A stretch of DNA of 53,693 nt from Deltaproteobacteria bacterium (GTDB lineage Bacteria; Myxococcota_A; Polyangia; Polyangiales; JADJMO01): positions 1-53,693 of the forward strand of contig JALHOE010000034.1 of NCBI GenBank assembly GCA_022843175.1, in the 5' to 3' direction. This document shows positions 7,343 through 14,733 of the stretch, one piece after another. A model generated the notes under the pieces. That model saw nothing but the letters and a program-made list of their open reading frames with translations. It ran no database searches and was not told the origin of the DNA. The position numbers were made by a program, and so were the translations under genes. Position 1 is the stretch's first letter. Each line of letters starts with the position of its first letter.

Positions 7343-9120
7343 ATGCTCGTCCTCTCCGCCGACGCGCGGCGCGCCATCGCGGCCGTTCTCGCGACGGACC
7401 GCACGGCGCATGTTGCGCTCGAGAGCGCGGCGGCGTTGCACCTCGGCCGCGCCGCGAGCCCCCCGATCGTCGTCGCGACGCGCGGCGCCGAGCCCCAACC
7501 GCTCCTGCGCCTCGTCGCGATCGAGTCGACCGCGCGAGCGCGCCCGGTGACGCTCGCGAACGAGGGACTCCGCGTCGCGAGCCTCGAGGCGACGCTCGTT
7601 CAGCTGTGCTCGCGGCCCACGAGCTCAGCCTCGACGAGCTCGAGCGCGGGCTGTCGCGGCGCTCGGACCCGCGGCTATCGATCGAAGCGCTCCTGCTCCG
7701 CGCAGCGCTCTCCGTCGAAGCGGGCGCGCATGCGCGGGCGCATCGACTGCTCTCGCGTGCGATGCGCGCAGCCGAAGCTACCGGACGCGACCTCGATCGC
7801 GCGCGTGCGCTTCATCGAATCGGCACGATCGAGGCGCGGCAGGGGCGTCCTGTCGAGGCAAGCGCCGCGTACCGCGCCGCGCTCGAGGCGCTCGGACCGA
7901 AGACCACGAGCGCGCGCGCGTTGCACGGGATCCTCGAGAGCAACCTCGCATTGACCGCGTCGTGGCTCGGCCGATGGGACGAGGCGGCGGAGCGCGCAAA
8001 CGCCGCGCTCGTCGACAAGCTCGCGGCCGGCACGTTCGCCGAGGTGGTCAGCACGAAGGTGCTGCTCGCGCGGATCGCGCGGGCTCGCGGCCTGTCGCTC
8101 CCAGCCGGCGGGCGCATTCCGCCGCTGATCGACGAGGTCGAACGCACTCGCGATCCACGGCTTCGCGTCGAGGCGTTCCTGGATCTCGTCGAGGAGCTCG
8201 CGCGCGAAGACGACCTTCCCGCCGCCGAGCGCGCCCTCGAGCAGGCCCGAACTGCGCTGATCGCGCTCGACGCGAGTGAGCCGATCCTCGTCGCGCTCTT
8301 CGACCACGTCGACGGTTTGCTCCGCGGATTGTCGGGCGATCACGAGGGCGGGCTCGCCACGATCGATGCCGCAGCGCGCGCGCTGGATCGACTTCAGGGC
8401 GCGTTCTGGGCCGCGCGTGCGCGCCGTGACGGTGCAGCGATCGCCGATGCCGCAGGCCGAGAGCTCGAGGCACTCTCACGCCTACGCGACGTCGCGCACG
8501 CGTGCGCCCAACACCGATTCCTCCTCGGCGAGGACGAGACCCACGTCGCCACGTACGCGCTCGCCGCGACGGCCGGCGACGATCAGCTACGTGCGTTCGC
8601 CGAGCGTGCCATCGCCGCGATCGGCCCCCTCGCCGCGCGGGAGCGGTTGCTTCACTTGGGCCTGCGCGATCGCGCCGATGCGCTCCGCGCCCGCTCGATC
8701 GGCGATCCGACGCGCGCCGTCGCCAGGCTCATTGCCCCCGACGGCGTGCGCGCCATCGACGCACGCGAACGCGCGGGGCTGCTCCGCGGCGTCGAGGGCG
8801 CGATCGTGATCGACGAACGCGGCCCACTCCTCGTACGTCCCGACGGCGTGCGCGTCGATCTCTCTCGTCGGCGGCTGCTCGTCCCGCTGCTCCGCGCGCT
8901 CGCCGCACGCAGCGGCGAGCCGGTCTCGATCGACGAGCTCGCGCGCACCGTGTGGGAGCGGCGCGACGCGTCGTCGCGCGGGGCCGTGAAGATGTCGATT
9001 TCGCGCCTCCGCGCGCTGCTCGGGCCCGTCGGCGACGCGCTCGTCGCGGTACGGGTCCAGGGCGCGCTCGCGTACCAGTTCCGTAGGCCGATTCCGCTGC
9101 TGCTCCTCCAGCCGGCGTGA
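7343..9120 (+). pseudogene. Frameshifted regulator: N-terminal domain, TPR-like helices, C-terminal winged helix
   Basis: An ORF starting at ATG 7343 (LVLSADARRAIAAVLATDRT ... LRVASLEATLVQL) loses coding character near 7606, where the -1 frame takes over with VLAAHELSLDELERG and runs to 9120. The downstream part has helical repeats resembling TPR/MalT-type sensor segments and ends in an OmpR-like winged helix (residues around VSIDELARTVW ... AVKMSISRLRALLG). The N-terminal piece vaguely resembles AbiEi-type antitoxin/regulator domains. One missing base (or two extra) would restore a single protein of about 590 aa. Alternatives are a sequencing error, or a separate gene starting at the in-frame GTG 7606. 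No canonical slippery heptamer is visible. Confidence 0.6.
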
Positions 9121-9140
9121 TTGTTACCGGATTGTTATCG
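9119..9140. repeat. Tandem 11-bp repeat GATTGTTACCG/GATTGTTATCG
   Basis: Two adjacent 11-mers differing at one base overlap the stop of the regulator gene and lie 60 bp ahead of the vWA lipoprotein gene. They are AT-rich compared with their surroundings. They could be regulator half-sites; this is speculative. Confidence 0.35.
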
Positions 9141-9199
9141 GCACGCTCTCAAGATGCCCATCGCTGACGCCGAAGAGCGTCGCAGCCGGAGGGTTCGAT

Positions 9200-9919
9200 A
9201 TGGACGTGCGCTTGGGGCTCTTGGCCGGTGTGTGGGCGTGCAGTGTGGCGTGTTCCGCGGCGAGCGAGCGTGACGCGGCGAGCGCCCCACCCGACGGTGC
9301 TGGTCTGCAGATCGATTCGGGCACCGGGTCGGGGCTCGGCGGTGACGCGACGCCGTCCGACGCACCCGGGATCGGCGACGACGCAGCCTGCCTGACGACC
9401 AAGACGGCCGCGAGAGCAACGCCCGCACGGCTGTTGTTCCAGCTCGATGTCAGCGGCAGCATGAACTGCCCGCCGACCGACGGCGTCTCGGCATCGTGCG
9501 CCGCGAGCTCGAGCTCGCGTTGGTCGATCTTCCGCGCCGAGTTGAAGAAGGCGCTCGCCGCGCTGCCCGAGCACAACTCCGCCGGTCTGATGCACTACCC
9601 GACCGGAACCGGGCTGTTCTCGGGCGATCCGACCGGGTGCATCCCCGCGACACCGGACGTCGCGCTCGGGCTCTTGTCGACGACGCGCGCCACGATCGGC
9701 AGCGCGCTCGACGCGCGTACCCCCGCGGGCGGAACGCCCACCCACGACGCGGTGAAGGTCGCTCTCTCCGCGCTCGAAGCGGCGAAGGTCGACGGAAACC
9801 GTTTCCTGGTGCTCGCGACCGACGGCAACGCCACGTTCTGCGCCGGCTGCGATATCTCGTGCAACAGCCCCGTCACGCCTGAGGTGAGCACCGCGCGTCG
9901 CGATAGAATCGAGCCATGA
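9200..9919 (+). CDS. vWA-domain lipoprotein, C-terminally truncated
   Basis: 239 aa, ATG 9200 with a GGAGGG Shine-Dalgarno 6 nt upstream. A lipoprotein signal ends at VWAC or SVAC (residues 14-18), then comes an Asp/Gly-rich linker. The von Willebrand A domain starts near residue 78 with the MIDAS motif DVSGSM (Asp83) and continues with AGGTPTHDAV and LVLATDGNATFCAGC. It stops about 25 residues later, where the family normally has another hundred. The last codons run through what looks like the promoter of the next gene (a GATAGAAT stretch) and end inside its start codon (ATGA). I infer that a deletion removed the 3' part. It may be inactive. Confidence 0.7.
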   Translation: MDVRLGLLAGVWACSVACSAASERDAASAPPDGAGLQIDSGTGSGLGGDATPSDAPGIGDDAACLTTKTAARATPARLLFQLDVSGSMNCPPTDGVSASCAASSSSRWSIFRAELKKALAALPEHNSAGLMHYPTGTGLFSGDPTGCIPATPDVALGLLSTTRATIGSALDARTPAGGTPTHDAVKVALSALEAAKVDGNRFLVLATDGNATFCAGCDISCNSPVTPEVSTARRDRIEP

Positions 9920-10242
9920 AGTACAGCTGGAGCGACTTCGCCGACGCGGCGGTCGAGCACATCGTCGAGACGATCGTCAGCCAATCGCCGTACCTCGCGC
10001 GCCAGACCATTCGAGAGCTCGTCGAACGGATCAAAGAGCTCGAGGCGGAGAACGCGCGGCTGCGGGGCACGCTCCAGAGCCCGCGCCGTCACGTCGCGAC
10101 CCCCACGCGAGCGGAGCAGCCACTCGAGCCCGAGCCGCCGACGCCCCGTCCCAAACCGCCGGGCGATCCGTGGGCGATACCTGCCGAGCCCGCGGAGCGC
10201 GAAGCGGACGACGATCCCGTCAAGAGCGGACGTTATCGATAG
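9916..10242 (+). CDS. Small coiled-coil protein, unknown function
   Basis: 108 aa. An N-terminal amphipathic region (SWSDFADAAVEHIVETIVSQ) leads into a leucine-zipper-like coil (TIRELVERIKELEAENARLR), then a Pro/Arg/Glu-rich disordered tail. There is no signal peptide or membrane helix, so it is probably cytosolic. The start overlaps the truncated vWA stop by 4 nt, but this looks like an accident of the deletion rather than an operon. No family recognised. Confidence 0.6.
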   Translation: MKYSWSDFADAAVEHIVETIVSQSPYLARQTIRELVERIKELEAENARLRGTLQSPRRHVATPTRAEQPLEPEPPTPRPKPPGDPWAIPAEPAEREADDDPVKSGRYR

Positions 10243-10261
10243 CAGGCCGCAGCGCACCCGG

Positions 10262-10657
10262 TCACTTCTTCGCGTCGACCTCGTCGGCGAAGGGGCAGGT
10301 CATGACGCCCTGCTCCTCCGCCTCTTTGCGGAGCGCCCCGCCGCGCTTGCCGGGCTCCATCGCGCCGAGGCTCGCCGCCAGATCCTTCGCGCGCTTCGTC
10401 TGGAGCTGCGCGGAGATCCACTCGGCGATGAGGCGCGGACGGGCGTCGGGCGCCGCGGTCGACGCGCCGGGCGCGCGCGAGGGGGCGTTGCACCAGTTCT
10501 CGAGGTCCGTCTTGTAGGGATCGGGCTTCGCTTCCGCGGTGGGCTCGGCAGCTGCGGCGGGCGGCGCGCTCGGAGGGGTGGTTGGAGCCGGCCCGCTCGA
10601 GCCGCAAGCGACAGCGAAGAGCCCGAGGAGGGAGAAGGCGGCGAGGTGCAAGCGCAT
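10262..10657 (-). CDS. Small lipoprotein, unknown function
   Basis: 131 aa from ATG 10657; the open frame extends further upstream, but this start gives a clean lipoprotein signal with lipobox VACG at residues 16-19. A Pro/Ala-rich linker (about 20-50) precedes a small helical domain with two cysteines (NWCNAPSRAP and VMTCPFAD) that could pair. It is divergent from the next lipoprotein across an 85-bp promoter region with a palindrome. It converges with the coiled-coil gene, with 19 bp between stops. The function is unknown. Confidence 0.7.
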   Translation of the reverse strand: MRLHLAAFSLLGLFAVACGSSGPAPTTPPSAPPAAAAEPTAEAKPDPYKTDLENWCNAPSRAPGASTAAPDARPRLIAEWISAQLQTKRAKDLAASLGAMEPGKRGGALRKEAEEQGVMTCPFADEVDAKK

Positions 10658-10694
10658 GGCGCACGGGTCTACGCGCGCGCTCGCGTATGAGCAA

Positions 10695-10708
10695 AGGAAA
10701 GTTTTCCT
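10695..10708. promoter_or_regulatory. Palindrome in divergent promoter region
   Basis: AGGAAA-GT-TTTCCT is a perfect 6-bp-arm inverted repeat and the only AT-rich stretch between two divergent lipoprotein genes (starts at 10657 and 10743). A TGTATAG stretch near 10730 could be a -10 element for the plus-strand gene. This is an operator candidate only. Confidence 0.35.
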
Positions 10709-10742
10709 CGTGACCGCGAACGATGCGTGTATAGCCTCGTTG

Positions 10743-11087
10743 ATGAGGCACCACCTTACTTGGCTGTTCGCGGCGTCGGCGCTGCTCACGGGTTGCGCCA
10801 CCGCGATCGAGGCCAATCAGGCCGACGGCGCCGACTGCAACTACGGGCTCACCGACTCGGCCTGCGGCAAGGCGTCGTTCTGCGATCCCGGCGAGGCGAA
10901 CGCGGCCGGCATCTACCCGCGGCTGCGTGCGTACGGTGCCACGCGCGACAAATCGCATGTCGTCGGCACGTGTCGCGCGAAGGGCGTCGCTGGCGCGGCG
11001 TGCCTCGGCAACCCGCAATGCGCGAGCGGCGAGTGCGTGCACGCGAGCGCGGCGCCCGCCCTCGGCGCCAAGGGCGCCTGTCGCTGA
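10743..11087 (+). CDS. Small cysteine-rich lipoprotein
   Basis: 114 aa from ATG 10743. The lipoprotein signal ends in LLTGC (Cys18). The mature part has eight or so cysteines (ADCNYGL, SACGKASFC, GTCRAKG, AACLGNPQC, GECVHA, GACR) arranged like the disulfide-rich Cys modules common in myxobacterial surface proteins ('dickkopf-like' C-x-C-x-S-G-x-C). It is likely exported to the outer membrane and disulfide-stabilised. No enzymatic motif. The 87 bp after it hold no supported feature. Confidence 0.7.
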   Translation: MRHHLTWLFAASALLTGCATAIEANQADGADCNYGLTDSACGKASFCDPGEANAAGIYPRLRAYGATRDKSHVVGTCRAKGVAGAACLGNPQCASGECVHASAAPALGAKGACR

Positions 11088-11174
11088 GCATCACCGCCCG
11101 ACGATGAAATGCCCACGCCGCGGTGACCCAGCGCCGCGTCGTTCGGAGCTGCCTGCGCGCGCTAACCTGCGCCC

Positions 11175-11678
11175 ATGGAAACCTATCGCGCCGCGCCGAT
11201 GGGGCGGGACGAACGAAGCGCCCTGGTCGCCCGCGGCGCCGTGCTCGTGCTCCTCGCTCTGCTCCTGTGGTCGGTGGTCGACCTCGCCGCGGCGCTGCTC
11301 GAAGCGTGGTGGATCCGTCGAGGAACGGTCCCGTCGCTCGGGGCTCGACTCGGCGTGATGATCGGCGCCGGCGTCACCCTCTCGCTCGCGGCGATCGCCG
11401 CCATCCGCAGCGGGATCCGCGTCCCGGCTGCGGCGATCGTCGCCGCAGCGATCGCCGCGCTCGCCAGCGCCCACCACTCGCAAGACGTCATCGCGGACAT
11501 GGCCCGTTCCATGACCATGGAGCAGCTCACGCAGTGGACGCAGGGGCTCGAGACGCTGTCGCGCACGAGCCTTCTCGTCCGGCCCGGCGCGGCGCTGATC
11601 GCGATCGCGTACGCCGCGTCACACGCGCGCGGCGCTGCGCCAGCCGCCCGGTGCCCGCATTGCGGCGAAGCGATCTGA
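11175..11678 (+). CDS. Membrane protein with C-terminal zinc-ribbon stub
   Basis: 167 aa, ATG 11175. Four hydrophobic segments can be seen (ARGAVLVLLALLLWSVVDLA, LGVMIGAGVTLSLAAIAAI, PAAAIVAAAIAALASA, PGAALIAIAYAASHA). The protein ends in a cytosolic CPHCGEAI, half of a zinc-ribbon knuckle that could bind metal as a dimer. Not recognised as a named family. The surroundings are small lipoproteins and decayed genes, which gives no functional hint. Confidence 0.6.
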   Translation: METYRAAPMGRDERSALVARGAVLVLLALLLWSVVDLAAALLEAWWIRRGTVPSLGARLGVMIGAGVTLSLAAIAAIRSGIRVPAAAIVAAAIAALASAHHSQDVIADMARSMTMEQLTQWTQGLETLSRTSLLVRPGAALIAIAYAASHARGAAPAARCPHCGEAI

Positions 11679-11704
11679 GGGGAGCGGTCGGGTGCTCGAA
11701 AGAT

Positions 11705-11722
11705 CGCTCCCGCCCGGGAGCG
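11705..11722. terminator. GC hairpin downstream of membrane-protein gene
   Basis: CGCTCCCG-CC-CGGGAGCG has perfect 8-bp arms and lies 27 bp after the stop at 11678. It lacks a following T-tract, so it is at best an atypical terminator. Confidence 0.35.
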
Positions 11723-11819
11723 CCGCCCACGGACGCCGGCCCGACGTGTATCCTTGCGTTCGTTCACGGAGACCTCGCGGCGTCCCCCGGGCCGAGGTGC
11801 AGATCGGAGAGGGGGTTCT

Positions 11820-11915
11820 ATGGACAACTCGACGACTGGAATTCTCCGCGGACGCTTCGGATTCCCACCCCCCGACGAGGACGGCAGCCAGGTCGTTCAC
11901 ATCGAGAAGCTCTGA
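11820..11915 (+). CDS. Possible 31-aa ORF with strong ribosome-binding site
   Basis: ATG 11820 to TGA 11913-11915 is preceded by GAGAGGGGG at good spacing, the best Shine-Dalgarno in this stretch. The peptide has an acidic/proline middle (RFGFPPPDEDGSQVVHIEKL). The same frame continues after the TGA into the decayed ORF at 11928, so this may be the 5' end of that gene cut by a nonsense mutation rather than a free peptide. Confidence 0.35.
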   Translation: MDNSTTGILRGRFGFPPPDEDGSQVVHIEKL

Positions 11916-11927
11916 CCCGACGTCGCC

Positions 11928-12190
11928 ATGCGCAATTGGAAGGTGCCGACGCGAACGCTGCCGATGCCGCCGGCGGAGAGTCGCTTTCGCGTGAAGGGCC
12001 ACGGCCTCCGCGCACGCATGGCGGTCTACGATCGAATCATCCCCGGTGGTCGGGCGGCAGTGCTCGCGGCGATCGACGATCCCGTGGTGCGCGAGTATCT
12101 CGGCGCGCCGCTCCTCGCTGCGAGTTGGTACGACTGTTTCGCGCACAGTTGGGCCTCGGGAGCTTCGCGGTCGACGCGCGCTGGGATTAG
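11928..12190 (+). pseudogene. Remnant of a myxobacterial 'KG...SWY' family protein (DUF2378-like)
   Basis: The readable part is RVKGHGLRARMAVYDRIIPG followed by AVLAAIDDPVVREYLGAPLL and AASWYDC. It resembles the N-terminal half of roughly 190-residue myxobacterial proteins that begin with a KG motif and carry a S-W-Y-p/d motif after about 45 residues (my comparison is from memory and weak). After WYDC the frame turns into Arg/Ser/Gly-rich noise and runs into the convergent GFA gene. An upstream in-frame TGA separates it from a well-initiated 31-codon ORF. It is probably both nonsense-interrupted and 3'-truncated. Confidence 0.4.
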
Positions 12191-12615
12191 CCCGGGAGCA
12201 CGAGCTCCGCGGGGGTCCACGCGCGCGCGCGTCGCGCGGTACGTGTAGCTTCGTCCTCGGTGTCGTAGGCCGTGAACATGGTGGGCTCGGCGACGAGCTC
12301 GGGAGCGCGCGCGAGGACTGCGAGGTTCACGACGGCGCGGCCGGCGGGATCGTACGCCGCGACGAACACGCCGCACGTTCGGCAGATCAGGAAATCGGCG
12401 AGCCGGAGCCCGAACCGATAACGACCGAGGGCCGACGCGTCGCCGACGCGAATGACGACGCGACCCGCGGGATCGGACGTGTAGCGGGGCCGGTGACGCG
12501 CGCAGAACGAACAGCCGCAAATACGGACCGGCAGCTCGGAGGGCGCGCGGGAGGTCTCGAGCTCGATCGTGAGCGCGCCGCAGTGACAGCTACCGGTGAA
12601 CTTCGACGACTCCAT
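12187..12615 (-). CDS. GFA/CENP-V-domain zinc protein (glutathione-dependent formaldehyde-activating-like)
   Basis: 142 aa, ATG 12615. The zinc-binding cysteines of the GFA fold are all visible: SCHCGAL near residue 10, CGCSFC near 33-38 and ICRTCG near 77-82. Family members include S-(hydroxymethyl)glutathione synthase (Gfa), which condenses glutathione with formaldehyde, but most relatives have no proven activity. It is cytosolic, has no signal peptide, and appears intact in a neighbourhood of broken genes. No formaldehyde dehydrogenase lies nearby. Confidence 0.85.
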   Translation of the reverse strand: MESSKFTGSCHCGALTIELETSRAPSELPVRICGCSFCARHRPRYTSDPAGRVVIRVGDASALGRYRFGLRLADFLICRTCGVFVAAYDPAGRAVVNLAVLARAPELVAEPTMFTAYDTEDEATRTARRARAWTPAELVLPG

Positions 12616-12619
12616 GCGG

Positions 12620-13056
12620 TCACTTGGGGGCGAGGGTGTACTTGGCAGACGTGAGGCTCGACGCGCCGGTACAGAACTTACAGGCGACTGCGCGGATCTG
12701 AACGCCGCTGATGGTGGGCTTTACGGTGATCGGCGTTGAGTACCTCGTTCCAGCGGTGCACCGGCGTCTCGGAGTTCGATCGCGACAACCTCGGGTTGCG
12801 CGCCGGTGTCGGCTGCCGAGGCCGAACTCGGACCGGTGGTCGCACGATTCTCGAGCGGGGACGAAAGAGTCGAACCTCGCGCGATGCGCTCGAGCTGGAT
12901 GGGACCTCGACGAACGTCGAGGATCGTGGGGACGCCTCGGTCGCCGCTGGAGGTTCGGCGTGAACGCCACTCCCGCGATGGCGCCGAAGCCCATCGTCCG
13001 ACGACGCAGACGACACCGTCTCGGATGTGAACGTTGGTGGGACCGACTTTTCGCAA
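12620..13056 (-). pseudogene. Frameshifted remnant of an unrecognised gene
   Basis: On the minus strand, protein-like sequence switches frame. One frame reads QPEVVAIELRDAGAPLER and then stops at 12721. A second frame reads STPITVKPTISGVQIRAVAC and ends cleanly with SAKYTLAPK at 12620. The two join near 12745 with one indel. Further upstream a third frame has a plausible MGFGAIAGVAFTPNL. No single frame shows coding bias across the region, so I read it as a decayed gene. The family is unknown. Confidence 0.35.
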
Positions 13057-13125
13057 CTGCTGAAGATGGCTTGATACGCGACACGAGCGCTCCCTACGCT
13101 GCGGCGCTCACCTCGGAGGTCTCTC

Positions 13126-13830
13126 ATGCCACTTGTTCGGAATCTCGTCGCTCTCGCGTTCTCCTTCGCCCTCGCCGGCACGGTTGCCTGCAAGAAGGAC
13201 GAGCCGGCTCCGGCGCCCGCCGCCAAGAAGGAAGAGCCCGCCGCCAAGAAGGAAGAGGCCAAGAAGGACGACAAGCCGGCCGCGGCCAAGAAGGCGAAGG
13301 CCACCAAAGAGGCCCCCAAGAAGCTCGACATCCCGGCCGACAAGAAGCCGAACCCTGTTCCGGCCGACTGGGTCCGCAAGGAGAATGCGGCGATGGGCTT
13401 CGCCTTCTCCGTGCCCAAGGACACCAAGGACCACCAGGACAAGAAGGGCGGCAGGGACATCTTCGTCGCCGTCACGCCGAAGCCGCACGAGATCCTCGTG
13501 TACATCGCGGCGTGGAAGGACGCGTCCAAGACCAAGGACGACCTCCTCAAGGAAGTGACCGCGATCCTCGAGGCCGAGGGCGAGAAGGACATCGCGCAGT
13601 CCGCCATCACCGAGCTCAACTCCGACTACAGCATCGCTACCGTCACCTCGACCGACGAGAAGGGCACCAAGACCAAGTGCCGCGCGCTCGTCGCCATCGA
13701 CGTGACCGACAACTACGTCACCCTCGTCTGCACCCCCGAGGCCGACTTCAAGACCAACGAAGCCACGGTCGACGAGATCTGGGGCAGCTTCGAGATGTAC
13801 AGCGGCGGCGCGAGCGGCGAGAGCAAGTAA
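13126..13830 (+). CDS. Lipoprotein with Lys/Glu/Ala-rich linker
   Basis: 234 aa, ATG 13126. The lipoprotein signal ends in GTVAC (Cys22). Residues 23-75 are a highly charged K/E/A/P linker, probably an extended tether. The C-terminal 150 residues form a compact alpha/beta domain (FSVPKDTKDHQD, EILVYIAAWKDASKT, DDLLKEVTAILEAEGEK, CRALVAIDVTDNYVTLVCTP) with the flavour of myxobacterial stress or secretion-reporter lipoproteins (PsbP/DUF1795-like topology). The role is unknown. A strong intrinsic terminator follows 16 bp after the stop. Confidence 0.8.
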   Translation: MPLVRNLVALAFSFALAGTVACKKDEPAPAPAAKKEEPAAKKEEAKKDDKPAAAKKAKATKEAPKKLDIPADKKPNPVPADWVRKENAAMGFAFSVPKDTKDHQDKKGGRDIFVAVTPKPHEILVYIAAWKDASKTKDDLLKEVTAILEAEGEKDIAQSAITELNSDYSIATVTSTDEKGTKTKCRALVAIDVTDNYVTLVCTPEADFKTNEATVDEIWGSFEMYSGGASGESK

Positions 13831-13846
13831 GCGACGCGACGTGAGG

Positions 13847-13884
13847 GGTGCACCGCGGGACTCTCGCGGTGCACCTTGTTTTTT
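13847..13884 (+). terminator. Intrinsic (Rho-independent) terminator
   Basis: A perfect 11-bp stem GGTGCACCGCG / CGCGGTGCACC (13847-13857 and 13865-13875) with a 7-nt loop is followed by TTGTTTTTT. It is the clearest canonical terminator in the window and ends the lipoprotein gene at 13830. Confidence 0.9.
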
Positions 13885-14165
13885 GTCGATTTACACGAGC
13901 CGCGATGACCGACGCCGGCGACTTCACGTCGGAGACGTCATGATCACGCGCGACCCGACGTTGGAGGCGGACCACGCCGCTGAGATCGACGAACTCGCCG
14001 GCGCCGCCGTTTGCGCACGGAACGAAATGGGACTGTGGCGCAGCCGTTCATGAGCGCACCTCCTCGATGGAATTGCCGTCGTTGCGCGATCTCCGCCGTG
14101 AGCCCGCAGCCGTGCGCGACCGCTATGCGCCCTCGCCGCGACGCAACTTCTGTCATCATCTTGGC
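13885..14165 (+). other. Intergenic region with a doubtful 37-aa ORF
   Basis: The 281 bp between the terminator and the next lipoprotein hold one short ORF, ATG 13940 to stop 14053, with GGAGA upstream (ITRDPTLEADHAAEIDELAG then a ragged end). Its first half looks protein-like and its second half does not. No RNA gene or promoter motif was recognised. Confidence 0.3.
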
Positions 14166-14666
14166 GTGCTGAACCGCTGGGCTCTCGCGCTCACGCTCGT
14201 CGCGCTCGGCTGCGGTCCCTCCACGGCGCGTCCACCGCGCGCCTATCACGCCGCGTCGCTGTGGGGCATTCGCGCGTCGTCCAAGCACAAGTGGAAGCGC
14301 GTCGATGGCGACGCCGAGTTCGCCTACTACGTCATCTACCTGAAGGCGTACGGCCGCATCGCGCTGCGCACCTGGGACATGAGCTGGCCCGACAACCCCG
14401 ACGCGTTCCGCGAACAGCTCTCCGACCCGCGCTTCCTCCACAACGGCTACCGCTACGCGATCACCACCACCGAGATCATCGGCGACGACTGGCTCTTTCG
14501 CGGCAAGCGCCTGCCCGCGGGCCCCGGGCCAGCCGTCCGCGCGTTCGTGATGGTGCGCACCTACGAGGGCGCGCGCTTCGTCTGCCTGAGCGTGTCCGAG
14601 GCCGGCGACGAGGACGACATCGAGGTGGAGCTCGAGGGGTGCCGCACGATGCGCGTGAAGGAGTGA
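14166..14666 (+). CDS. Lipoprotein, unknown function
   Basis: 166 aa from GTG 14166, chosen because it begins the signal peptide (NRWALALTLVALGC, Cys16); the frame is open 33 codons further up but that leader is not signal-like. The mature domain is a mixed alpha/beta module with many aromatics (AEFAYYVIYLKAYGRIALRT, GYRYAITTTEIIGDDWLF, FVMVRTYEGARFVCLSVSEA) and a late cysteine pair. It is probably exported to the outer membrane. No enzymatic motif or family recognised. Confidence 0.7.
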   Translation: MLNRWALALTLVALGCGPSTARPPRAYHAASLWGIRASSKHKWKRVDGDAEFAYYVIYLKAYGRIALRTWDMSWPDNPDAFREQLSDPRFLHNGYRYAITTTEIIGDDWLFRGKRLPAGPGPAVRAFVMVRTYEGARFVCLSVSEAGDEDDIEVELEGCRTMRVKE

Positions 14667-14733
14667 GCTCAAGCCCACCGCTCGCGGACCCGCGTGATGT
14701 GACCAAGTAGGCTAGCCCCCGCGCACCACTGCA

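Noticed and set aside
7604-7612. Programmed -1 frameshift site
   Set aside because: No X-XXY-YYZ slippery heptamer and no clear downstream pseudoknot; mutation or sequence error is simpler.
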